Source: Tanypteryx hageni
Lineage: Eukaryota; Arthropoda; Insecta; Odonata; Petaluridae
DNA: 64,000 nucleotides
NCBI GenBank assembly: GCA_028673005.1
Contig: CM054118.1
Span: 86,484,964 to 86,548,963, forward strand
Reading direction: 5' to 3'
Positions 9,701 to 21,700 of the stretch are shown here, piece by piece. Below the pieces are notes generated by a model that was not told the origin of the DNA, made no database searches, and saw only the letters and a program-made list of their open reading frames with translations. The position numbers were made by a program, and so were the translations under genes. Position 1 is the stretch's first letter. Every line of letters begins with the position of its first letter.

Positions 9701-12700
9701 CTGTACGTCCTTTGTATAGGTATCGATGTAAGACTCATTTCGTCGACAATTGAAAACTCTGTGCCAAAAACGAACGAGAGCCCTATAAGATGGATCTCTG
9801 AGAAAACTTTATAAATATAGCCTAGTGATGTAACTAATATAGTGATACCGACTGAAGATTCCGATAGATCAATACGGCCCCAGAATAGAAGAAAGTTTAT
9901 GGAGATTAGAGCCAGGACCGTGAGGTACTTTTCGTCCTTCTCCGACGCAGTAGAGCTAACAGGAATAATGCCAACACTATTTAGAGCAGTGGTTTCCAAC
10001 CTGGGTGCCGCGGCACATTGGGGCGCCGCAGCTTATTTTAGGGGTGCCGCGATAAAATTAGTTTTGTAAATAAATCAACAATTTGGATGTGTTCACGGGT
10101 GACGAGGACATTAATTTTATTTCTAATAAATTGATTGTGATGTGATACCAACAAATGTATATGTCCAAAGGTTTTAATACCCGTTCATGAAAATATAAAA
10201 ACATTGCTTGAAGGCTGGGGTGCCGCGAAATTCTGTTTATCTTTGAAAGGGTGCCGCGCCTACAAAAGGGTTGGGAACGACTGATTTCGAGGTAGGCCGG
10301 TGCTTGCCTCAAGCCTTGACGGACTGCATGGTATAAATTGTAAATTGTAAAATTCGAAATTCACGACTGGCATTTTCCTTCGCCGAAATGGTATATCGCG
10401 CACGCAGCCACGCAATTGCCGCGAAATTCTCGTCTTCCACTAAAAGAGAGTGTCGGCGGAGGAAGTGGACGAAACCATATTCGACCCGAGCATTGCGATC
10501 GGCAGTCGACGTAGGTAATTGGGTTTGGCTGCGAGCGTTCCTCGATCAATGCGCCGAACGAGATCTCAACCGATCCCTTCCATCTTTTCCCGAAGGTACG
10601 CTGAACGCCGCCCTCCCGCCCCGACCACCCCCGCTTCCGCCCCCGGAGTCCGAGGAGCTATTCGAAGGCGATATCTCCGGCGTGGCCGGATTCTCCGCGG
10701 ATCGACTTTTGGCTGCCGCGAGGGGATCAACGGGAGCAGAGGCCGACGTCAGAAACGCGGTTCGCTCTCAAAAGCTGCTTTGGCCAGGAGGAGTGATCCC
10801 TTACGTAATATCGGGGGCATTCGGTGAGTGCGGATTCCTCTATTGGGGAAAGAGGGAGGAAGGAGGGGAAGGGGTGAAGGAGGGAAGGGGTGAAGAATAG
10901 GAAGGGGGGAAGAATGGGAAGGAGAATGGAGGGGAAGAGAAAAGGAGGGAAAGGAGGAAGGGGAAGGAGGAAGTGGGAGGAGGGGGATGGGGGAGGGGTA
11001 AAAGGGGAAAGGAGGGGGAGCTTGACAACAAAACTCACGGCTCTTGGAAGTAGACGTCATTATGAAAATTTACTCAGGATGTATTTGAAGCGAAACTGAA
11101 TTTTACTATGCTCAACACATTTGCCGATAAAACAAGTAGGCCTTTATGTAAATTGCACCGAATCCTCTTTTAACCCTAGAACTACCAGGGGGAGGGGGGC
11201 CCCGAGACCCACAACTAATTTTTTCGTGTTTCTCATCAATGTACGCACATTTCAATTTCCTGCAAATTGTTTCGTAATTGGCTGCATGCCTCGACACGCG
11301 GGTGGCCTAACATATAGGGCACCATGCGTGTGGAAAGCCGTATGAAGCGCGATATTTGTTTAAGCTGTTGTGTCGGATGAATCAGATTAAGTAGTTTTCT
11401 AATCAATTTGTTGTTATTTTTGTGAAAACAATCTTACTGCAATATTAACCTGATCTTGAAAACATGACGAAAAATGTAAAACAATTCTTTTAATGTAAAT
11501 ATTTTTGTCTTTATAGTGTATCATGTACATATCATTTCAAATAAATTACTAAAATTGCATAGTTATAATCCTATGTCATTTTTAAATATTTAACGATAGG
11601 TTCAAAACATCACTATGGCTTTTTATTGCATTTAAGATGGCGGGCTTGTGAGCGCCCCCCTCCCCCCCCCCCTTTTGGTAATCCAAGGTAGTGAAAATCA
11701 CTTGGTAGCTCTAGGGTTAATGAGTACCGATGAAGATATTTACTTTGACTCAAGGAAAGTCACTGATTATAAAAAGCTGAACGAATTTCAATCATGGAAT
11801 TGAAAATATAATATACTAGTAGAAGGTTCTTGCATTCTGCAAGCATTTCATCTCACCTTGAAAAAACACTCATTTTTCCGACAGATATTTCATCATTACA
11901 AATATTCTTTTAATTCTAAATATTTAACCTCCGCATTGATTTTTGTTTTTCCCTTATGTAAAAATAATTGTTTAAAACAATCCCCAAAAATTACAATTTT
12001 AAGAATTTTATAATTTCTCCATTATGGGGTACTAATGCTACACATTTCTGCCAAATTTTAAAGTTGTAGCACTTCTAGAAGTAAAATAATATTTTTCAAA
12101 TTGTTTAAATTTTAAGCATTTTTAACGGCCTCCGTAATATATTTATGGAGAAATTTAAATGTTTATTTGTGCAAATGCACTACTCTGTAAATAACTTGAA
12201 AATTTCAGCTTCCTAGCTCATACCATAGTAACTAAACAGTTATCTATTTGTTTAACATTCAAGAATTTTTAACGGCAACACAAATTAAAATATCAAAATT
12301 TCTATAATTCGTACTTCGTTTTTTTACAAATCCTACCTCTAAAAAAATTTCAGCTCCGTAGCACATTCGAAAATACATAAACCTTGAAAATTTGTTTAAA
12401 CAATTGCGAATTTATAGCGGCCGCATTGTAGCACTTTTTAAACATTTTCGTTTTTCCTAGTCGGTTTTGCACAAAATCCTACCTAAGAAAAAAATTTCGA
12501 ATCTTCAGCTCAGCTGGAAGTGCCTAAACATTAGTATCCTCCTATATGTTATATCCTCCTCCTCCTCTGTAAGAAACGTCTTTATATAATGATGGTACAG
12601 AAATGATAGTTACATGCTTGTTCTTTACATCAAAGTTCCCTTTTTCTTGTATGCGTGACGCTTGTGTTATGCTTACGATTATGGCAATAGTATCAGTTAT

Positions 12701-15700
12701 ATCAACAACGAAGGAAAGTGGTTTTTCCATAATATAACTATTTAAATTAATCTATGGATATCTATAGGAGAAGAGCCACTAAATATATTAGTGGCATGGG
12801 AAATAAACATCATCAGCTTCTTGCAAAATTGTCAAGGTTTTCGATTAATAAATATGCTGAATTAAAAAATAATTTCCATTATATGCATAAATTATTTTTA
12901 ATGATAACAATATAAATTTTATATGTAACTTGTCTCCATTCTTGCTTGATAGTTTTATTTTTATGAGTATATGAAGTAAAAAATGTTATCTAGAGGTATT
13001 TTATAATGGAAATAACATAGTTTACTTTTAATATCTCGACTTCTCACTTTTATTTTTGAGTTTCACGATATATCAACCAAATTAAACTAATACTGAATTA
13101 ATTTTAAACCATTTTTTTCCAAATCTAACTGAAAATATTTAAGTTAAATTTTCCTAAAAATCCCACATTAACTATTCCTAATTACACAACAAAGAAATGA
13201 AAAATAAAACTAAAAATATCAATAAAATATATGGAAACTTTCGGTGAACTCAAATAATATGACGTTGAAATATTCTAACTCATTGCGGCACCTAAAAATT
13301 TTTTCTGAAATTTTGAATATAGTTTAGAGCGCAAGACAAAGGCGCATTCCGAGGTCAAATACAAAATACTTTTCCTTGCGTATCAACGGACACCGCTGCT
13401 AACAATTCACTCGTTCGATTCCATTTTATTTTCCCTCTTCGTGTCTCTTTCGCAGACGCTTACGAGAGAAGCGCCATCGCAGCAGCCATCTTGGAATTTC
13501 ATAGGAGAAGCTGCATCCGGTTCGTGCCACGATCTGCACAGCGAGAATACGTTTACCTTCTGAAAGGTGAAGGGTGAGTGTCGACCTCTTCACTATTCAT
13601 TTTCCTCCTTCCTACTCCCGTTCCGTATTCCTATTCTTCCCTATTCCCCTCTCTCCCACGACCTCCTCCCTGTTCCTATTCCTCCACCCTACTCCCTCTT
13701 CCCTATCCCCCCCCTCTCCCACCTCCCCCTCCTTATTCATTTTCCTCCCTCCCTTCTTTTGAAACCTTTTCTCACATCTCCGATCGCAAATCGTGTCCAA
13801 AACTCCGAAATTCTTTTTTTCGAACCCATTGCTATTTACATACATAGTTGCTTTAAGATGGCAAACACGCGATTTATTGTTTATAAATTTATTTCGATAA
13901 TTTCCGGTATTTTAGAAATCCGAGCGGCTAAAGACACGCTGAATGTATTTGCTTTAGAAATGTAAACCGTTATTTAAGTTCCCTGTGATCCGGAAGCACT
14001 TGGTCAAAGGAGTCCTCCTCGCAGGTGCCACAGCGTGGTGGGTCGCTCTGGTGCGGGGGCGCAGGCGCTCTCCCTCGGGTACGGGTGCGCGCAGAGAGGG
14101 GTCGCCCTCCACGAACTGCTGCACGCCGTCGGCTTCTGGCACGAGCATAGCCGCGCCGACAGGGACGACCACGTGACCGTGCTGTGGGGCAATATCCGCA
14201 GAGGTGATCTCCGTTCCGACGGCGTGGCCACGTCGTCGGACCGCATTCTCCTGACCACCCTCTCCGGTTGACCAATCGAATTCGAGTGACTTCCGTTCAT
14301 TAAAACGGCCAGAAAATTATAATCCGACTAAAGATCGATCGTGTTGTCATTTTATCTCGATATCAGAAATCGTGATCGCATCTTCAGTGCGGCCATCACT
14401 TTCCAACCTCTCTCTTGCTGCGGCAGCCGAATCCACTGCTCGTTGGCGCACACTTAGTACCATAGCAAAGCGATATTCAAACCACACCGTGATTCAAATT
14501 ACTATTTATACGGTTAATATACAAATTCATTATATATTTGTTCGATGTAAATCAATAATTTCCATTAATTTATCGGAGAAATGTATAACTTGCCATCAAA
14601 TGTCGCATAACCGCGACAAACTCCGCCATAATATAAACATGAGTTGCTTTAATATATATTCAGATAATAACCTGCTGATTTCCCTCGGCACTTGGCCGTT
14701 CGAGAACACGTGTTCTGTAAGAATAAGTTCTGTTATTTTCTAGGATTGATTTCGGGAATCGTTGCCTCCTTTACGATGACAAAGGTCGTTGACATTCGCT
14801 TATTTCAAATGCTGGATGCTGGCTGACATTTTGTAACTAATAATATTACTGTATCAGTAATGGTCTGCAGTAAATAAGCGAATGCGATCACATAATACTT
14901 ATAAACGGTCGACCCAATAACGAATGATGAATTTTGTAAACCCAGGGCTAATGTCATTTGGAGCCCTTAGCACAAACTAAATCAGACTAAATATTTTGTA
15001 TGAAAAATTGGTTCTTTACGCAGTAAGTATTCTTTATTTCTACGTTTAGGTATTTTTTTATTTTTTTAATTTTTAATATTAGTCAGTTAGTGTTAAAAAT
15101 GAAGAAGGACGAAGTCCGATCACTCGTCCATCGCGTGCCATAGTCAAATCCGAGGTCGCATTCCCTCGGCCCGCCTCGCCCTCCTCCACGCCATAGGGAG
15201 TGGTCGGGTGTGAAAGGGGACTCCGGTGCACTGACGCGATGCTTTCCGATGTTCCCGCAGGAATGGAGCACAACTTCCAGAGGCTGAGCTGGCAGTTCGC
15301 CACCGACCTCGGAGCTTCTTACGACACAGGTGAGAGAACCTCCTTCACGACATTCTTCCTCTTTTTCACGTCACGTGTGATGATTTCCGAACCGATCGTC
15401 GTGCTGTGTGTGCATGCATGTAAACGCGCGCACTCCCGCAAACGGAGAATCACAAAGACCGAGCGAATTGCAAACCTTTCGTTCAAAATTGCATCGACGG
15501 TTGATTTGGTTCTTAGATCCCATGACACGTAAAGTGAAAGTCGCCAAATGTATCCTATATTGAAGGAAAAACGGCGAAAGTTTGTCACTCGTTAAAGTCC
15601 TAAGATACGCGGCGCTTCGATGCTACTCCGAGATTGTCAATACTCATAAAATTCGGCGCGAAAACACCTTAAAGGTTCTGCCGCTGTTCCAACTTTAATC

Positions 15701-18700
15701 CCCATTTAAATAAATAACACACACAGTGCAGACTTAATACTTTGACTGGAAGTTTCCGGAAAAAATGACAATGTATTAAATAGTATAAACACTGAAAATT
15801 TGGCCATTGGTATGACATTCACAGAAAAAATGTCACACGCGTTCTTTCGCCTCATATCACATATGACGTACCATGCGGTAATAGGTTAAGGATGCACCTT
15901 AAGGTAGTGCTTCTGTGTGACTTAAAATTTGCGGTAAGAGTATAAGAATTGGACGATTCAACTTAAAAAATCCCACCGCAGATTCTGGAAGAAATGGGCA
16001 TTTATTAAACGCTGCGCCGGAGAAAGGAAAAGGTTTGCGTTTTCCGGAGACTCCCCGCAATTCCGAGTTTTCCACACCAGCGGCAGAAGTGCACGTAATG
16101 GATAGCCACCATTTTCCATAATATTATCCTGAATCTTATGCGACCCGCTGCGCAACTCCGTGGGTTTCCAGTAGCCGCATCAAATGCTCCATTCCTTCCA
16201 CTCCTGCTATGCCTCTCGAAAATAGCAAATACCCGAATCCATCCTCACGATGGAAAGGTAAAATTATTCAGAAAATATATTTTAAGCCAGGGCTCTCCAA
16301 ACTATGGCCCTCGGCCCCATTTGTGACCCCCGACCCTATTTATTGTGGCCTTCGAGCCTGTAATAAGTCTTTGCCATTTTTTACTAGATATAACAATCAA
16401 CGTTTTGCGTAACGTAACGAAATAGCGAAATTATTTTGGAATAACGCAACGAAATTTTCAATAATAACTGCAACGAAAACGAAAATAAATCGTAATTACG
16501 TTATGGTTACGCTTCTACTGCGTGACATTTCGTCCCGTTTCCCATCCTATTTCTTTTCTCTCTCTCATCCTCAGCGGTCTTATTCTCCCCCTTGTGCAGT
16601 CATAAAATGAACCGCGGACGGGATGATTGGGGGTCCTTTTGGTCCCAAAGCGTGGCAGAGATTCACAGAAGTTGTGCTCGATTTATGTCTGATTTCGATT
16701 CATATTCAGTGAAGAAATAATAAAAGTTAGATAAGACATGTCGAAAATTTTCAAGGAAAAAATCGTTATTTACTCAATTCACTAAACCACCTTTTAATAC
16801 AAAATTTCCTACATTTATATATTGTAGTTTTTCATGTTGATACTCTGGCTCGCGAGCATACAATTTATTAACCAAGTGGCACACTTGTAAAAAGGTTTGA
16901 AGACCCCTGTTTTAACCCTGGAATGCTACCCGGGGTACTGGTGCATCCCACGACTCTTTTGGCTCTTATTGTGTCTGTGTTTCATAAGCCCCTCGTATGT
17001 TAATACGCCGTCTTCATCGACCACACTCGTCTTCTACCAACCAATCCGATTGTTTCCACTCAAGAGAGAGACTCATGACGCATCTCGTTCGTCCGCAGGG
17101 TCTATCATGCACTACGCGCCATATTCTTTCTCGAAAGACGGGGCATCGCCAACGATACTGCCAAAGAGGAAAGGAGCTTCCATCGGACAGCGCCAAGGAT
17201 TCAGCGAGGTAAGCACCGAACGCTCGTCGCAAAGGCGCTTTCCTCGTCAAATATTGGAAGGCCCTCGCGTCGGCGATTCCGCGAGAGGCGGTCACATAGG
17301 CGCGAATCCATCGAAAGAGCATCGCCATTGATCGGATGGCCGTTCAAATTCATACGGCGATCGAATTATGAGATAAAAATCTAAAGCCCCGTGTCTGACT
17401 CGTACGCTCTCGAAACAAAAGAGAGATTTCGTTGACCGGAAGAGGCAATCCATATCGCGCCGGATCGATGTGGTCTCTTTCGTCTTCACTTATCGAAATA
17501 TTAATAATTTAGGTTCGATGGTTTTAAAACTATATTCAATAGGAGCGTATAGAGAGAAAGTTTGAAAAGCTGCAAGAAAACTAAAAATAAATATAAAGAA
17601 ATCAAAACTATAAATTAGTCTTTGTACCAGCGACTCCGCCCGTATTCGCGTCAACCCCATGACTCGCTCTACGAGCCGAATTCGTCCGCTGCCCTTGCTC
17701 ACCCCTGAACCTCTCCATTTCGGCATAAAGTGAACAGACGTCCCCCCGGATCATGCGGGACAGTCTCGGATTTTGATTTCCTGTCCCGCATGGGAAAGTG
17801 TCCCGGAAAATGCCCCGCATTGTACATACATTAAGTTCTCCGTATAAGGTTTCTCAATCCTATTGGAACTTTTCATTTCAGGACTTTCTAAATGACCAAA
17901 TGATAGGCGCATCTATTAATGCAGCTACAATGCTACTTGGCTCCTTAAACGCTTAAACTTACTGTTTACATTGCAAGGAAATTGCCGCTAGACGAACGGC
18001 GTGAGGCGGAATGAGTTCATACGTTTTAATTTGTTTCATTCTTCGTTTTTTCTCATACTGTGAGATATATTTCAAGAAATGGGAACAAAACGTAAGTTTA
18101 CAATTATTTCCTGAAAAATTATACTTGTATACACTTTGTAAACGGACTTATAAATTTTCTTATACAATTTTTTATTTTTGATCCCTCAAGGAATAATCTG
18201 AAAGGGTTCTGTAACGCATTAACTAACCTGAAATCGGTTTTGTCCCGCATTGGCTGATCTGGAATATGGTCACTTTACATATATTTAAATTATATCTAGT
18301 CCCGTTCTCGCGCTTAGTGACCGAAAACCTTCCTTTACCTCTCCCCAAGCACTCCGGCAATGTTTTGCCGCGTCTGCCCTATTTTTGTTCCCTTTTACCC
18401 CCCTTTATTCATAGTTTTATTTTATTTTTACGCATTCCTTTGTACATTATTTATTTTTCAAATTTTTGTTTTTTGTTCACTCACGAGGAATGAGTTAGTT
18501 TGTAAGAGGGCTATAAATGTATATTTTTGCAACTCCCTTGCGAGTTCTTTCCTCTTCTTCCTTAACCATACACACCTATTAGGTATATTGTAAAGCCAAA
18601 CTAACACGCATAAAAGACACCAAGCTCGCAACACATGAAGGTCGTAGAAGGTGGCAAATTGCCTACTTGGAACGACCGACTGGACGATGCGCGACCGGAA

Positions 18701-21700
18701 GGCCGCGCGGCCAAGGAGAGATCAGATGTTCTCGCGCTTTCTTTTAGTAGGCGGCACGTTTCATATCACATGCCAATTAGGGTATTTTAATGTGAAATAT
18801 GCTGACACAAACGTTCCCAAACAGTTGGCCGCAACCTAATTGTTCTATGGATGAATGAGGATAGAAGACATTCGGCATGAATGAATAGCAAGTTTGGTGT
18901 TCCCGAGGGAGAAGTGGTTACAGGCCGTTCTAATTAGTCCGTCGAATGATTCTTCCATACAATGATCTGATTCACGGTACGTGTTACTGTTAAAATATAT
19001 CATAGCGTAAAACAGTTGAAATGTGTTTATTGGAGAACGTATTATAAATTCAGCTTACTTATTACTAAGAATTTATTATTCACTCCGGGACCTCGGGGCA
19101 CTTCGCACCTCGATCATCACCCGCTCGATCCCTTTTACTTCTGCTATAGTAATTTCGCATAGCTCGCTCTGTGCCTTCACCTTTTGAGAATTCCATGGCT
19201 GAGAACTTTTTTTATATCTTGAAAGACATTGTATTCTATTTGTTTCCTTTCCGTCCAAATTTAGCAAACAAACTCTCCAATGAAAAACGCGGCCTGTAAT
19301 TGGTAGTATTAGACAATATCTCATTAAAACGATTAACATTATCGGCGTATAGGTAATCTCTGTTATCAATTTCACGAATGAGTAATGTTTCCATTAGAAT
19401 AACAGGTATATGAGAGAAGGAAGAACGGTGAAAATTTGAAATTTGCAATTAATTAATTTACATTGATTCGTACGGTTTAGGAGTTGATTTAATTTTTTTT
19501 ATGGTAAATTTAAATTAGAATAACAGGGTTAAACTTTTATGCTGTTGCAAATAAACTGACAACACCGATCGCTATATTCAAATGATTAACAAAAAGTAAC
19601 AACAACGCTCAAAAAAGGAATAACAACAACGAGCGTACAACGGAGGGACCACAACGACGGCATACTCATACAAAAACGATAGGCGAAGAATGTACAACAA
19701 AAATAAAAAAGAACCATCACGAACAATCAACCACAAAAAACGAACAAACAAAAAGTAAAAGAACTACAAAGACGTGCAAACGACAATAAAAGCGACGACA
19801 AACGAAGAAAGAACAAAAAATAACAGTCAACCGTCGAGAGAATGCGACAGACCGTTTAGCTACGCATTATCACAAACTAAATACTAAATGCGCCGCTTCC
19901 TCCTCTCCGTCCTTTCATTTCCCTTCTGTTACATCTATTCCCCACCTCTACATTTCCCCGCCTTCAACTTTCTGCGCGCGCGGCTAAGCTTCCGCCATTC
20001 CTAAAAGCTATGACCTGCTTCCGACACATTTTCGCGCCGGCAACAGCAAATTATATGTATAGGAATTACAAAAATACACTCTAAGTTAACGACTCTTTTC
20101 AGAGCTCAATAACTACAGAAGCCTTAATTTCCACTTGAGAGAAAATAAAGAAAACTTGGGTCTCCCCCCCCCCCTTCCCTCCCCTCTACTCATTTCATTG
20201 ATTTCCGGTTCCGTCAAGCTTAGTTTTTTCCTCCTTTCTTTATTACGTGTACGCTTTTATCTCGAAGCTTGTTTGCCAGATGATGGCGCCGCGCAACGAA
20301 ATCGTGGTCGCAGCGCAATTTTCTTTATTGCGAAATTAAACTACATATGTCCGTCACTTGAGGAAGCTGTTTAAATGATCAGATTTGGACTGAAAAACCG
20401 TTTAGGGCGATTTTTACAAATTTATAAATATATATAGCACGAATGAAATTCAGGAAAATATTAAATTAATATCTATGTTGATACGAATCTAACTGGAATT
20501 TCCTGTCTCCAAATTTGCAACTTCCTGCTTACAACTGGCTTTAGTTCTAGTAATGAGCTTGAAATATGATAACTTACTTAATTTACTTGTTTACTTGGGT
20601 TTACTTGTGAAATGGCAGGTACTCAGGGCAAATGTGTCCCCTAGAAATCCAAAAGAATCGTTTTCTATATTGGCAAATAGACGCTTCCAACATAAACTTA
20701 CTATAGCTATCTATACCAAATAAAAGTAGGCTGTTTTGATTATTCCAAATTGTCCAAACTCATTTTTAGGCAACGTATACTTTAACTTAGCTTCACGTCT
20801 ATTTGTCTGTTCGTTTTCAACGCATAAACCGTTACACCTCGAGTTCTGTAGTAGCTATGATCTTCAAATTTGGTATGTAGCTCCATTTTGTGAACTTCTA
20901 CAGAACTCCTGCATGTATATGTATTTGTAATATAAGTTCGATTCCATGACCGTGTCGTTCCCACACTTGAATAACATGGGATTGAATGCAGTTTATTTTT
21001 ATTTACGTTATAAAATTACTTACAAGAATTGTACTAATTTGGGACTTGAAGCAAAGGACGCCTGAAAGAATGAAACTTCAGTTTCCAACCGTTGATTTTC
21101 GAACACGCGTTGGATCGTGCCAGGGGCGGACTGCCGATACTAAACCGGTCCGGGCGAATGTGCCGCCAGCCCGATTTCTTTATTATATTTTAATCACTGT
21201 AAGAATTCACTAACCCATCGATAAAAACACGGATAAAAATACGTTGAATAGTATCTTTCAACTATTTTAATGAAAACAATAAAATTTATTTATAATAGGG
21301 CTATTACATTTAAACCAATTATTATAATAATATAATAACAATATTTAAATATTTAAATTTTATACCGGCCCAGTCGGCCCTCATGGGCACCGGCCCTTCG
21401 GGTGATCGCCCGTGTCACCAGTCCGACCCTGGATCGTGCCACAAATTCGTTTTGAACGCGGAAATTCCACTTTTTCAGGTGAAAAACTTTAGTCCACATA
21501 ACGAAAAAAGAAAAAACAAAATTGAGAAAAAATTTCACGAAACGGCTTTTCCTTTAAGTCAAAAACGAACTAAAAGTTTTAAAATTAAATTTTAGTCAAA
21601 CAAAAATATTCTGCTCGGTAAAAGTTGTTTAGCGATTGTTAAGTATCTTCAAGTTTTGAAATATGGACCACATCATTTCTTCACTAAATTTGAGATACTT

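Noticed and set aside
10388..10900. Single 170-aa ORF as a stand-alone gene
   Set aside because: Only 10,596-10,823 is coding (astacin exon 2); the rest is intron read through a clear acceptor and donor.
13970..14300. Arginine-rich ORFs on the minus strand opposite astacin exon 4
   Set aside because: GC-rich antisense shadows of the zinc-site exon.
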